Below, in pieces: positions 25,946 through 34,764 of a stretch of 64,000 bases of DNA. Origin of the DNA: Armatimonadota bacterium (GTDB lineage Bacteria; Armatimonadota; Hebobacteria; CAIYQO01). Position 1 is the stretch's first letter. Every line of letters begins with the position of its first letter. The translations under genes and the position numbers were made by a program. The notes beneath the pieces are model-generated. The model was given only the letters and a program-made list of their open reading frames with translations, had not been told where the DNA came from and did no database searches. The stretch is taken from the NCBI GenBank assembly GCA_029553475.1, contig JAKPKV010000030.1, forward strand, positions 62,001-126,000, in the 5' to 3' direction.

Positions 25946-27340
25946 TCACGGGTTGGTCCGGTAAAAGCCGAACCAGACTTCGCAATAGCCGCAGTTGTCG
26001 GTGTAATCGTTTTGCGTGTCGTTGAAGGTCAGCTTCAAGGTGCCCGCTTCGGTGGGTTTCACCACATACGCCCCGCTGCTGCCGATGGGGAATACCGTGC
26101 CGGTGTCGCCGATTTTGCCGATGAGGAGCATGTGCGGCTGATCGGGGAGCACCATGTTCGCCGGGTATTGCGCATATTTGGCTTCGACCGGATCGCCGGA
26201 CGCGTTGAAGTACAGGTGTCCCTGCCCATCGAAGAGCGTGCTGTATTCTTTCCCGTTCGTCAGCCCAGTCCAGTGCGCGCGGTCGCTGACGCTCGCGATG
26301 CCGTAATAATTCATTTTCGCGCTGGTCCGCAGCATGACGATGTCACCATTCGTGCAGTCGAGGCCGGTGTCATACCAGGCGGCGCCGTCGGCTTCGATGG
26401 GCAGCGTCTGCATCGCGTTGAGATTGATGAAGCGGTAATAGGTTTCCACCACCGGCATCAGCGTGGCGCTTTCGTTGCCGGCTGAATCGCCGAAGAGCGC
26501 GTTGTCCTGCTGGTTGCCTTTGCGATACGCGGCTTTATTGATGCGCCAATCAATGGGCGCCACGCGCGGCGTGCCGTTGGGCTGTCGCGGCACCGGGCCG
26601 GACTCAAAAAGGAACGTCCCCTGATGATCCTTCGGCAGGACGGGACGAATGAGCACCGCCGATCCGGCGGCGGTGACGGCGGGGATCACCCGCGGCTTCT
26701 CCGCCGGGTGATTCAGGCAATAGGTCATCACGGTATCCGGCGGCGCGTGGATATTCCAGAGTCCCTGGAACAATCCCTTGGGGCGCAAATGCGGCGTGCC
26801 CTGCGAATCAACTTTCATCTCGAGCAAGTCGAGATTCCAGTTCACGTCGCCGCTGTCGAACAGGAGCCGCGCCGCCGCCTCGCTGGTCACGGCGAACGGC
26901 TGTCCATCCGTCGCGGTGACCAGTCCATAATAGTTGTAGCCGTAGCTGTAGGTGGACGCGGTCAGGTCGCGAGATGGCCGCGGCTCCACCGAGGGGCCAA
27001 AACGGGTCTCGAATGGGTCCAGCGGACACCAGAAATCGCGCGCGGCGAGGCCGGCGTTCGCCAGCGCCAGCGCGGAGACGCCCTCCTGTGGCACGCCGTG
27101 CAGGCCGATCATGCCGGCGGGCGGCGGATAGCCGGTGTAATCCTGCCGGTAGGCGGTGACGAGCTGGCTGATCTGGTGCATATTGCTCACGCAGGCGGAA
27201 CGGTTGGCGCCGTCGGACGCCGCGCGGGCGATGGGAAAAAGGATGCTGGCGAGAATGAGGATGGTGGTGATGACGATGAGCAGCTCCAGCAGCGTGAAGC
27301 CGCGGCGCGCGGGGCGAGCTCTCATCGTCGGCTGATTCAT
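25946..27340 (-). CDS. Type IV pseudopilin-like protein with C-terminal LecA (PA-IL)-like lectin domain
   Basis: The N terminus is a prepilin signal: RRGFTLLELLIVITTILILA, with cleavage after Gly and Glu at +5, then a helix leading to the ACVSNMHQI motif common in planctomycete- and armatimonad-type pseudopilins. The middle (about 60-330) is family-like and of unknown function. The last 120 residues resemble the galactose-binding lectin LecA: LLIGKIGDTGTVFPIG and LKLTFNDTQNDYTDNCG align with the LecA KIGNSGT and YNDVPGTYGNNSG segments. The Asp and one Asn of the calcium/sugar site are kept, and the other Asn is Asp. It is probably an exported sugar-binding pilin or surface protein. A -10 box with an overlapping palindrome lies 26 nt upstream. 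Confidence 0.82.
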   Translation of the reverse strand: MNQPTMRARPARRGFTLLELLIVITTILILASILFPIARAASDGANRSACVSNMHQISQLVTAYRQDYTGYPPPAGMIGLHGVPQEGVSALALANAGLAARDFWCPLDPFETRFGPSVEPRPSRDLTASTYSYGYNYYGLVTATDGQPFAVTSEAAARLLFDSGDVNWNLDLLEMKVDSQGTPHLRPKGLFQGLWNIHAPPDTVMTYCLNHPAEKPRVIPAVTAAGSAVLIRPVLPKDHQGTFLFESGPVPRQPNGTPRVAPIDWRINKAAYRKGNQQDNALFGDSAGNESATLMPVVETYYRFINLNAMQTLPIEADGAAWYDTGLDCTNGDIVMLRTSAKMNYYGIASVSDRAHWTGLTNGKEYSTLFDGQGHLYFNASGDPVEAKYAQYPANMVLPDQPHMLLIGKIGDTGTVFPIGSSGAYVVKPTEAGTLKLTFNDTQNDYTDNCGYCEVWFGFYRTNP

Positions 27341-27354
27341 GGCGCGAAAATACC

Positions 27355-27371
27355 TTCCCGCGGGAATTATA
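27355..27371 (-). promoter_or_regulatory. -10 box with overlapping palindrome, pilin-lectin gene
   Basis: On the minus strand TATAAT (27371-27366) runs into the perfect palindrome TTCCCGCGGGAA (27366-27355), which would cover the transcription start. The start codon is at 27340. This is a likely operator for an unknown regulator. Confidence 0.45.
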
Positions 27372-27388
27372 CCACACCGAGCGATGTT

Positions 27389-28768
27389 TTAGTCGCGCAG
27401 GTGGGCGACGGCCTGGCGGAACACCTCGCCGCGATGCTCCATGTTGCGGAACATGTCAAAACTGGCGCAGGCGGGCGACAGCAGCACGAGGCCGTCCGGC
27501 TTCGCCAGCGCGAACCCCTGCCGCACGGCATCCGGCAGCGAGGGTGCCCGATGAATCGGAAAGTCCGGAGCCGCCGCGCGTATCGCCGTCTCCAGCACGT
27601 CCGCCGCCTCGCCGATGAGGATGACGGCTTGCGCGCGTTCCGCGATGATGCGGCCCAGCTCGCTGAAGTCGGTGATTTTCGGCCGCCCGCCGGCGATGAG
27701 CACCGGGCGCGCCGGCGCGAAGGCGCGCAGCGCCACCTCCACCGCCGCGGGCGTGGTGCCCTGGGAATCATTGTAAAAGGTGACGCCGTCGAGGGTATCC
27801 ACCTCTTCCAGCCGGTTCGGCACGCCGCGAAACGCCGACAGCACCGCCGCCGCCACCGTTTCCGCGGGCAGCCCCAGCGCCTCCACCGCGGCGACCGCCT
27901 GCAATACGTTGGCGAGATTGTGGGCGCCCTTCAGACGGATAGCGGAGACCGCCATCACCCGCTTCGCCGCGCCCTGCACCTCGGAGATGATCCACCCGTC
28001 GGCGCAATACACGCCGCCGGGCGCCGGCCTTTCCGTGCTCACGCGCACGGCGCGCGCCGGCGTCACCGCCTCCACGCGCGCGCGCTCCGAGCGGTCGGCA
28101 TTCACCACCACCACGTCGTCGGCGGTCTGCCGGCGGAAGAGGTTCAGCTTGGCGTCCAGATACCGCTCCATGGAGCCGTCATACCGGTCCAGGTGATCGG
28201 GGTGCAGGTTCGTGAAGACCGCTACCCGGGGACGGAACTCCTCCACCGCCTCGAGCTGAAAGCTGCTCACCTCGGCGACCAGCAGCGCGTCGGCGTCCGC
28301 CTGCACCGCCAGCTCGATCAGCGGGTAGCCGATATTCCCGCCCAGGTGCGCCGGCCGTCCCAGCGCCCGCAGCAGCAGGTGGATGAGCGTGGTCGTGGTG
28401 GTCTTCCCCTTCGTGCCGGTGATGGCGACGATGGGCGCGTCGGTGAGCCGGTATGCCAGCTCAATTTCGCTCAACACCGGCACCCCGGCGGCGCGGGCGC
28501 GCTGGATGGGCTCGATGGTCAGCGGCACGCCGGGGCTGGGCACCACCAGGTCGGCGGACTCGATGCCCCGATAGGCGTCAGCGCCCAGCAGCAACCGCAC
28601 GGGAAGCTGGGCGAGCTGCGCCGTCACCTCCGCCAGCGCATCCGCCGTCTTGGCATCAGACACCGTCACCCTGGCGCCGAGCGCGCTCAAGACGGCGGCG
28701 CAGGCGCGGCCAGTGCCTTTGGCGCCCAGGCCAATGACATGAATGGCTTTTCCCGATACGTCAAACAT
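27389..28768 (-). CDS. murD: UDP-N-acetylmuramoylalanine--D-glutamate ligase
   Basis: MurD adds D-glutamate to UDP-MurNAc-L-Ala in cytoplasmic peptidoglycan synthesis. The 459-residue protein has the N-terminal Rossmann-like domain (VIGLGAKGTGRACA), the Mur-ligase ATP loop ITGTKGKTTTT near residue 115, the central motif FTNLHPDHLDRYDG and the C-terminal domain with YNDSQGTTPAAV. It lies 30 nt after phoU on the same strand, away from any mur/fts cluster, which is unusual. The ribosome site is weak. Confidence 0.96.
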   Translation of the reverse strand: MFDVSGKAIHVIGLGAKGTGRACAAVLSALGARVTVSDAKTADALAEVTAQLAQLPVRLLLGADAYRGIESADLVVPSPGVPLTIEPIQRARAAGVPVLSEIELAYRLTDAPIVAITGTKGKTTTTTLIHLLLRALGRPAHLGGNIGYPLIELAVQADADALLVAEVSSFQLEAVEEFRPRVAVFTNLHPDHLDRYDGSMERYLDAKLNLFRRQTADDVVVVNADRSERARVEAVTPARAVRVSTERPAPGGVYCADGWIISEVQGAAKRVMAVSAIRLKGAHNLANVLQAVAAVEALGLPAETVAAAVLSAFRGVPNRLEEVDTLDGVTFYNDSQGTTPAAVEVALRAFAPARPVLIAGGRPKITDFSELGRIIAERAQAVILIGEAADVLETAIRAAAPDFPIHRAPSLPDAVRQGFALAKPDGLVLLSPACASFDMFRNMEHRGEVFRQAVAHLRD

Positions 28769-28798
28769 GGCAGCGGCTTTCGCGGCGTGATCTCGATA

Positions 28799-29476
28799 TC
28801 AATCCGTCTGGTGGCTGGTCGCGAGCTGGCGCAGCACGCCGGTCTCCATATAGTACACGCGTTCGGCCACGTTGACGGCGTGATCGGCGATGCGCTCCAG
28901 GTAGCGGGCGACGAGGATGAGATTGGCCGCGCGTACGATGTTCTCGCTGGATTGCCGCATCTCCTGCAGGAGCATCTCCCAGACCTCCACGTAGAGCGCA
29001 TCCACTTTATCGTCCAGCGCGATCACTTCCTCGATTTTCCGGAAGTCGCGGTGCACAAAACCTTCCAGCGCCCCCTGCACCATCGCGACGGTATACTCGG
29101 CCATGCGCGGAATCCGCGTCAGCGGCGCGGGGTAGCGGGCACCCGCGAGGATGAGCGCGGCTTTGGCGATATCCACCGAGTAATCGCCAATGCGCTCCAG
29201 GTCGGTGGTGATCTTCAGCGCGGTGCCGATGACGCGCAGGTCTTTGGAGAGCGGCTGCTGCAGCGCCAGCAGGTGCATGCAGGTGGATTCGATGTCAATA
29301 TCCTGCTCATCGGCCACATCATCCCGGCGCACGACCTCCTCGGCGAGCTGCGTATCCTGTTTGGCGAGCGCTTTCACGGCATCTTCCAGCATGCCTTCGA
29401 CAAATCCGCCCATGCGGAGCAGGCGCTGTTCCAGCGCGCGCAGTTGCGCATCGAATGTCTGACGCGGATGCGGCAT
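28799..29476 (-). CDS. phoU: Phosphate transport regulator PhoU
   Basis: PhoU dampens the PhoR kinase and the Pst transporter when phosphate is plentiful. The 225 residues form two similar three-helix bundles, each with an acidic metal-binding motif: VRRDDVADEQDIDIES in the first half and ALDDKVDALYVEVWE in the second. The C-terminal ARYLERIADHAVNVAERVYY is typical. AAGGGGAG precedes the start. It follows pstB by 32 nt in a pstA-pstB-phoU-murD order. Confidence 0.95.
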   Translation of the reverse strand: MPHPRQTFDAQLRALEQRLLRMGGFVEGMLEDAVKALAKQDTQLAEEVVRRDDVADEQDIDIESTCMHLLALQQPLSKDLRVIGTALKITTDLERIGDYSVDIAKAALILAGARYPAPLTRIPRMAEYTVAMVQGALEGFVHRDFRKIEEVIALDDKVDALYVEVWEMLLQEMRQSSENIVRAANLILVARYLERIADHAVNVAERVYYMETGVLRQLATSHQTD

Positions 29477-29508
29477 CGCAACTCCCCTTGCCCACGGCGC
29501 GGCGCCGT

Positions 29509-30330
29509 TTAGCCAAAGCGCCCGCGCACGTAATCGTCGGTGCGCTGATCAACCGGACGTTCAAAAATTTCGACTGTCGGGCCAAATTCGATGAGATCGC
29601 CCGTGAGGAAGAATCCCGTGTAGTCCGCCACGCGCGACGCCTGGTACATGTTGTGCGTGACAATGACGATAGTATACTGCGCTTTGAGCTCCAGCAACAA
29701 CTCTTCGATTTTGAAGGTGGAAATCGGGTCGAGCGCCGAGCTGGGTTCATCCATGAGGATCACTTCCGGCTGCACGGCCAGGCAGCGCGCGATGCACAGG
29801 CGCTGCTGCTGCCCGCCGGATAGGTCCAGCGCGGACTGGCGCAGCTTATCCTTCACCTCGTCCCATAACGCGGCCTGGACCAGCGCCTGCTCGACGAGCT
29901 GATCGAGCGTCCCGCGGGCGCGGATGCCGTGCCGCCGCGGCCCGTAGGCGATATTGTCATACACCGACATCGGGAAGGGATTCGGCCGCTGGAACACCAT
30001 GCCCACCCGTTTACGCAGCTCGACGGGATCAATCTGGTTGCCGAGGATTTCCTGCTCATCCAGCAGCACCTTCCCCGCGATCCTGGCCGTGAGGATGAGG
30101 TCATTCATGCGATTCAGACAGCGCAGGAAGGTGGATTTGCCGCAGCCTGATGGCCCGATCAGCGCGGTAATCTGCCGGTCCGGCAGATTGATCGTGACGT
30201 GCCTCAGCGCAGGCGTGCCGCCATACGCGACGCCCAGGTCGCGCACGCGAAATTTCGCCGTCTCGTCGGGCAACATGAGAATCGCCGGTCGCGGGTTCAT
30301 GGGTGAGTACTCCACCATCGTGCCAATCAT
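29509..30330 (-). CDS. pstB: Phosphate ABC transporter ATP-binding protein PstB
   Basis: The ATPase subunit of the high-affinity phosphate importer. Walker A is GPSGCGKST, the signature [15 protein letters not shown], Walker [14 protein letters not shown], and the H-loop is in [20 protein letters not shown], a PstB hallmark. At 273 residues it carries a slightly long N terminus; Met11 at 30300, with GGTGGAG upstream, is an alternative start. It begins 1 nt after the pstA stop. Confidence 0.96.
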   Translation of the reverse strand: MIGTMVEYSPMNPRPAILMLPDETAKFRVRDLGVAYGGTPALRHVTINLPDRQITALIGPSGCGKSTFLRCLNRMNDLILTARIAGKVLLDEQEILGNQIDPVELRKRVGMVFQRPNPFPMSVYDNIAYGPRRHGIRARGTLDQLVEQALVQAALWDEVKDKLRQSALDLSGGQQQRLCIARCLAVQPEVILMDEPSSALDPISTFKIEELLLELKAQYTIVIVTHNMYQASRVADYTGFFLTGDLIEFGPTVEIFERPVDQRTDDYVRGRFG

Positions 30331-30331
30331 T

Positions 30332-31282
30332 TTACCACCTTCGCGCGCGCCGCAGGTAGGAGCGCAGGAGGATCGCGATGAGATTCATGCCCAGCACCAG
30401 GATGAGCAGCACCAGCGCTGTCCCCCATTTCACCGTGTCGGGCGCTTTGGGCACCTGGGTGGAAATCGTGTAGAGATGATACGGCAGCGCCATGATCTGA
30501 TTGAACAGCGCGTCATGCACCTGGGCGGGCACGTGCAGCCATGAAAACGCTTCGTGCGGCGAGAAGAGATAAAAGGCCACGCAGGTGAACAGCAGCGGCG
30601 CGGTTTCCCCGGCGGCGCGGGCGACGGCCAGGATGATGCCGGTGAGGATGCCGGGCATGGCGGTGGGCAGCACCACGCGCCAGATCGTCTGCCACTTGCT
30701 GACGCCGAGCGCCAGGCTCGCTTCACGAAAGGCGGCGGGCACGGTCAGCAGCGCTTCTTCGGACGCGGTGATGATGAGCGGCAAGACCAGCACCGCCATC
30801 GTGCAGGCGCCCGCCAGCAGCGACGTGCCGAAATTCATGAAGTAGACGAACAGACCGAGGCCGAAGAGGCCGTAGACGACGGACGGCACGCCGGCAAGAT
30901 TGATGATCGCCAGCCGGATGGCGCGCGTGAGGGCGTTTTGCCGCGCGTATTCCGTCAGGTAGACCGCGGCCATGACGCCGATGGGCACCGCGAGCAGGGT
31001 GGTCAGCGTCACCAGGTAGAGGGTGCCGAGGATGGCGGGACGAATGCCGCCCGCCGTCATGCGCATCGCGGGATCCTGCGTGATGAATGCCCAGTTCAGC
31101 GCGGGGGCGCCCTTCGTCGCGAGGAAGAAGATGATCAAGAGCACCGGGATGATGACCGACAGCAGGGTGAGCGTCAAGAATCCCTGGATGACACGCTCTG
31201 TCGCGCGCGCCCGTGGCGATCGCCCGGGCAAGCGGACGGCGATGCGCGTCGTCGGCGCTGTTTCCTGATGTCCGTCTTCCAC
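30332..31282 (-). CDS. pstA: Phosphate ABC transporter permease PstA
   Basis: The inner-membrane permease subunit, 316 residues, with six predicted helices and the binding-protein-dependent transport motif in the cytoplasmic loop ([20 protein letters not shown]). PstA typicals are [32 protein letters not shown] and [15 protein letters not shown]. The start is GTG, with GGGGAGCTGA just upstream. No pstC or pstS lies upstream: the next gene (31658) is divergent and unrelated, so the binding protein and second permease must be elsewhere. A possible Pho box lies about 110 nt upstream. Confidence 0.95.
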   Translation of the reverse strand: MEDGHQETAPTTRIAVRLPGRSPRARATERVIQGFLTLTLLSVIIPVLLIIFFLATKGAPALNWAFITQDPAMRMTAGGIRPAILGTLYLVTLTTLLAVPIGVMAAVYLTEYARQNALTRAIRLAIINLAGVPSVVYGLFGLGLFVYFMNFGTSLLAGACTMAVLVLPLIITASEEALLTVPAAFREASLALGVSKWQTIWRVVLPTAMPGILTGIILAVARAAGETAPLLFTCVAFYLFSPHEAFSWLHVPAQVHDALFNQIMALPYHLYTISTQVPKAPDTVKWGTALVLLILVLGMNLIAILLRSYLRRARRW

Positions 31283-31657
31283 TCAGCTCCCCTCACTACC
31301 CCATCGCGACGGCCGCGCCGGGCGAATTTCCCCGCTCGTCATGCGTCGCCTTACTGTACCACATTCTCCGCCGTCACCCCCGCGCCGCACCTTAAAGTTA
31401 GATTAACACGTTCATAATCTCTTGAGCTACCTGTCGCGTGTCGTCACGTTGTCTCTTGCCATGCCACCCGTCGCGCGCGACGGACGGGTGCGCTGATACG
31501 CACCCGACGTGACAACCCGGTACAGCGACCCACCAGCCATCGGCTCCACGCGGCGGGTAGTGCCGGGGGAGATGCACATCTTCCAGCATTACCCGCCCGC
31601 GCGCGCGGGAATAGCCTGAGGGCATCTCGCGAGAAATCCGATGTAAAGGAGGTCGGT
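31283..31657. other. Divergent intergenic region pstA / channel-like gene
   Basis: 375 nt with no gene. It holds a candidate Pho box (31391-31408) and a nested palindrome CACCCGTC (31465-31472) with GACGGGTG (31483-31490) around CGTCGCGCGCGACG. The function of the palindrome is unknown. Confidence 0.5.
31391..31408 (-). promoter_or_regulatory. Candidate Pho box upstream of pstA
   Basis: On the minus strand TGTTAATCTAACTTTAAG contains two TTAA cores exactly 11 bp apart, the spacing of PhoB/PhoP direct repeats. The place, before the pst genes, fits. A -10 of suitable distance is not clear, so this is tentative. Confidence 0.4.
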
Positions 31658-32527
31658 ATGCCTGGAGGTTTTGTCGGATGGGTCTCCGCGCTGCTCACAT
31701 CACTAGCGGCAGCCGTCGGAGCCATTATCGCATTCATCCCCCTGTTGTTGGCCGCGGTGATCATCCTGCTGATCGGCTGGGGCATCGGCAAATTGGCGCA
31801 GACCGTGGTGGTGAACGGCTTGCAGGCGCTGCATTTCAATCGCCTCATGGACCGGGAAGGCATCACGGACGCCTTGCGGCGCGCCGAGGTGAAGACGACG
31901 CCGGCGCAGATTCTCGGCGTCATCGCCTACTGGTTCGTCTTCCTGGTCGCCGTCTACGCGGCGGTCTCCGTGATGGGGATCACCGCCCTGACCGCGTTGA
32001 TGACCGCGGTGGTGCTCTATTTGCCGCGCATCTTCGGCGCGTTGCTGGTCGTGCTGCTCGGCGCGTGGGCGGCGACCATGCTGGCGCGGCTGACGCGCAC
32101 GTCGGCGACGGCGGCCGGGATCAGCTTCGCCCAGATCCTCGGGAACGTGGTGCTCGGCACCGTCCTGTTCTTCGCCTTCGCCATGGCGTTGAGCGTGCTC
32201 GGCCTCGATTTTCCGTTCCTGCTGACCGCCTTCGCGATACTGCTGGGCGGCCTGGTGCTGGCGTTGACGCTGGCCTTTGGCTTGGGCGGGCGCGAATACG
32301 CGGCGGATATGCTGGCGGGGCGCCAACTGAAGATGGTGCTGCATGAAGGCGACCGGCTGGTCACGGACAATCTCGACGGCACGGTGGCGTCCATCGGCCC
32401 GACCATGACCGTGATCCAGACGAGCGGCGGTGAGGTCGCCGTACAGAATGCGGCATTGATGCATCACCGGCTGCTGCACAAGAAACGCGGCGGCGAAGGC
32501 GGCGGTTCAGTGCCGTTCGCGGCATAA
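31658..32527 (+). CDS. MscS-like / conserved TM-helix channel protein
   Basis: The 289-residue membrane protein has four to five helices: residues 8-50 (AAVIILLIGWGIGKLAQ), 85-110, 115-142 (LTALMTAVVLYLPRIFGALL) and 158-205. A small soluble tail VLHEGDRLVTDNLDGTVASI follows, with the shape of the MscS beta-domain (GDxV...GxVxxI) and VAVQNAALMHH in place of the usual PN motif. It fits the TM-helix-repeat/CmpX type of small-conductance channel. AAAGGAGG before the ATG sets the start. A perfect terminator follows, so it is probably transcribed alone. Confidence 0.8.
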   Translation: MPGGFVGWVSALLTSLAAAVGAIIAFIPLLLAAVIILLIGWGIGKLAQTVVVNGLQALHFNRLMDREGITDALRRAEVKTTPAQILGVIAYWFVFLVAVYAAVSVMGITALTALMTAVVLYLPRIFGALLVVLLGAWAATMLARLTRTSATAAGISFAQILGNVVLGTVLFFAFAMALSVLGLDFPFLLTAFAILLGGLVLALTLAFGLGGREYAADMLAGRQLKMVLHEGDRLVTDNLDGTVASIGPTMTVIQTSGGEVAVQNAALMHHRLLHKKRGGEGGGSVPFAA

Positions 32528-32545
32528 CCGGTCGCATGCGCCAGG

Positions 32546-32575
32546 AAAACCGGGGAAGCGCGCTTCCCCGGTTTT
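32546..32575 (+). terminator. Intrinsic terminator
   Basis: A perfect 30-bp palindrome: AAAACCGGGGAAGCG and its exact complement ending in CCCCGGTTTT, followed by CTCTTT. It is a textbook rho-independent terminator for the channel gene. The symmetric A-run also allows use on the other strand. Confidence 0.85.
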
Positions 32576-32591
32576 CTCTTTGCGTCTGGCG

Positions 32592-32600
32592 TGCTATACT
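32592..32600 (+). promoter_or_regulatory. Extended -10 promoter of the UroD-like operon
   Basis: TGCTATACT lies 17 nt after the terminator and 30 nt before the GTG start at 32630. It overlaps the in-frame ATG at 32591, which argues against that ATG as the real start. Confidence 0.5.
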
Positions 32601-32629
32601 GGTGGCTCAGCAATGAAGGCAGGCCATCC

Positions 32630-33562
32630 GTGAATACACGCCGCAATACCCTTGCCGCCATCCGCTATGACAGCCCTGAGTTCGTCCCCGTCTTCGACGG
32701 GACGGTCTGGGATGCCGTACAGCTCGGCGGAAATTTCACGTGTGCAAGCTGGACGGATCACTGGGGGGTCGTCTGGGAGATGACGGACGACGCGCTGGTG
32801 CCGGTAGACACCGCGCATCCGCTGGCGGATTTGCGCGCGATCGACACCTACGCCTGGCCGGACCCGTGGCAGCTCACCTGGGACGCCGCGGATCAGCGGC
32901 GGCTGGCGGCCATTGACCGCGAGCGCATGCTCGTCGGCGGCCTCCATATCAAGTTCCTCTGCGAGCGCCTGTGCTGCCTGATGGGCATGGACAATTTTCT
33001 CCTCGCGTTGTACGAGGACCCCGACCGCCTGCGCGAAGTCATCACCCGTGTCGTGGAGTATAATATCGTCTGCTTCCACCGGCTGCTCGAGCTGGGCATT
33101 GACACGCTGCACGTGAGCGAAGACCTGGGCATGCAGCAGGCGCTGCTGCTGTCGCCGGCGCTCTTCCGCGCCTTCCTGCTGCCCGCCTACGAGCGCTGCT
33201 TCGATGAAGCGCTGCGGCGCGGCGCGCTCATTGATTTTCACTCCTGCGGCCACATTCAGGAGATCGCCGCCGACCTGGCCGCGGTGGGCGTCGCGGTGCT
33301 GAACCCGGTGCAGGCCACCGCCAATGACCAGGCCCGCGTCAAGCAGGCCGTGCGGGGGAAGACGGCCATCCTCGGCGGCATCAACTCCGCGGTGGTGCTC
33401 ACCGGCACGCCCGACGACGTGCGCGCCGAAGTGCGCCGCGCCTTCGACATCTTCAAGCCCGGCGGCGGGTGGATCGCCGCGCCCGATCAGGTCACGCCGC
33501 ACGCCCCGGCGGAGAATCTCGCCGCGCTGTGGGAGACCTGCTGGGAGCTCTCGCCGTATTAA
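32630..33562 (+). CDS. Uroporphyrinogen-decarboxylase-like / corrinoid methyltransferase-like protein
   Basis: A 310-residue TIM-barrel protein of the UROD/MtaA superfamily. The late motif FHSCGHI matches the zinc ligands of MtaA/MtbA-type methyltransferases, and LEMDT-like patterns (LLELGIDTLHVSEDLGMQQ) and the C-terminal GGGWIAAPDQVTPHAPAENL are typical of the UroD-like proteins abundant in Armatimonadota, Lentisphaerota and Planctomycetota. The N-terminal RxxxR active site of haem-pathway UroD is not evident, so haem synthesis is unlikely. A GTG start at 32630 (MNTRRNTLAAIRY) fits the family better than the ATG at 32591. It leads an operon with WbsX-like, metzincin-like and AMMECR1 genes. 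The substrate is unknown. Confidence 0.85.
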   Translation: MNTRRNTLAAIRYDSPEFVPVFDGTVWDAVQLGGNFTCASWTDHWGVVWEMTDDALVPVDTAHPLADLRAIDTYAWPDPWQLTWDAADQRRLAAIDRERMLVGGLHIKFLCERLCCLMGMDNFLLALYEDPDRLREVITRVVEYNIVCFHRLLELGIDTLHVSEDLGMQQALLLSPALFRAFLLPAYERCFDEALRRGALIDFHSCGHIQEIAADLAAVGVAVLNPVQATANDQARVKQAVRGKTAILGGINSAVVLTGTPDDVRAEVRRAFDIFKPGGGWIAAPDQVTPHAPAENLAALWETCWELSPY

Positions 33563-33583
33563 TCACCGAAACAAGGACGACGC

Positions 33584-34750
33584 ATGGAAGTCATCGCCAT
33601 TTATTTTCCGAGCTGGCACCCCAATCCGCACTACGAAGCGTGGTATGGCAAGGGATTCTCCGAATGGGAGCTGCTGCCGACGACCCGGCCGCTCTTCCCC
33701 GGCCATCATCAGCCCCTCGTGCCCTCTTGGGGGCATTTCGACGAGAGCGACCCGGCATGGGCCGCGCGCGAGATTGACCTCGCCGCCGACCACGGCGTCA
33801 CCACGTTCCTCTTCGACTGGTACTGGTACGCCGGCGTGAAGCTGATGGAAGAGGCGCTGGAGCGCGGCTTCCTGCGGGCGCCCAACCGGAACCGGCTGAA
33901 ATTCTCGCTGATGTGGGCCAATCACACCTGGGGCACCTGGCCGGCGGTGACCGGCGTGCCCGGCATGGGCGGCGCGGTGGGCGAAAACCGCGGCCAGTCC
34001 GCCTGGCTGCCCATTCGCCACTGGCTGGACGACCTGGACCGCGTGATTGACTACTGCGCGGAACACTACTTCAGCCAGCCGAACTACCTGCGCATTGACG
34101 GCCGTCCGAATTTCGTGCTCTGGGACCTCGCCACCTTCACCGCGCAGCTCGGCGGCGTGGACGGCGCGCGGCACGGCATCGAGCGCATGCAGGCGCGCGC
34201 GCGGCAAAACGGGCTGCCCGGCCTGTGTTTCACCGCGAATATCGGCTGCTGCGACGACAACATCTACTGCTGCGGCTACGACCGCGTGCCCCACGCGCGC
34301 GCGCTCGGTTTCGAGACGGTCTTCGCCTACAACGTGGTGCGCACGCCGCACTATCCGGACCTGCCGGATGACCGGCCGCTGACCGAATACGCGGATGTCA
34401 TCGCGTCCCATCAGCACTGCTGGGGCGAGATCGAAAAGTGGGGCGTGCCGCACCACCCCATCGTCACCATGGGGTACGACGTGACGCCGCGCTGGCATCG
34501 CGATGTGTCGCTGCCGATGGATTTCCGACGCCTGGTCTACGAGCCGATTGTCGTCAACAATACGCCGGAGCAGTACGGCGAGCTCTGCCGGCTGGCCCTT
34601 GACCGCGCCCAACGCAACCCGGCGGAATCGCGCGCGATTTACCTGTATGCCTGGAACGAGTGGACCGAAGGCGCCTACCTGCTGCCGGAAGCCCGCTACG
34701 GCACCGGCTATCTGGAGGCGCTGCGCGATGCCCTGCGCGCCACCACCTGA
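33584..34750 (+). CDS. WbsX / GH99-like glycan enzyme
   Basis: The 388-residue cytoplasmic protein (no signal) starts EVIAIYFPSWHPNPHYEAWY and continues GKGFSEWELLPTTRPLFPGH and HGVTTFLFDWYWYAG, the hallmark of the WbsX family, proteins with a GH99-like (alpha-mannosidase) barrel found in O-antigen and glycan clusters. The C-terminal YLYAWNEWTEGAYLLPEARYG is also family-typical. Most members have no proven activity. AAGGA precedes the start. It lies 21 nt after the UroD-like gene and its stop abuts the next gene. Confidence 0.88.
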   Translation: MEVIAIYFPSWHPNPHYEAWYGKGFSEWELLPTTRPLFPGHHQPLVPSWGHFDESDPAWAAREIDLAADHGVTTFLFDWYWYAGVKLMEEALERGFLRAPNRNRLKFSLMWANHTWGTWPAVTGVPGMGGAVGENRGQSAWLPIRHWLDDLDRVIDYCAEHYFSQPNYLRIDGRPNFVLWDLATFTAQLGGVDGARHGIERMQARARQNGLPGLCFTANIGCCDDNIYCCGYDRVPHARALGFETVFAYNVVRTPHYPDLPDDRPLTEYADVIASHQHCWGEIEKWGVPHHPIVTMGYDVTPRWHRDVSLPMDFRRLVYEPIVVNNTPEQYGELCRLALDRAQRNPAESRAIYLYAWNEWTEGAYLLPEARYGTGYLEALRDALRATT

Positions 34751-34764
34751 TGGAGGAGACGCCG

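Noticed and set aside
26624-29512. 962-codon plus-strand frame opposite murD and phoU
   Set aside because: It spans several known minus-strand genes and has antisense-type composition.
32591-32629. ATG at 32591 as start of the UroD-like gene
   Set aside because: It lies inside the extended -10 promoter; the GTG at 32630 gives the family N terminus.
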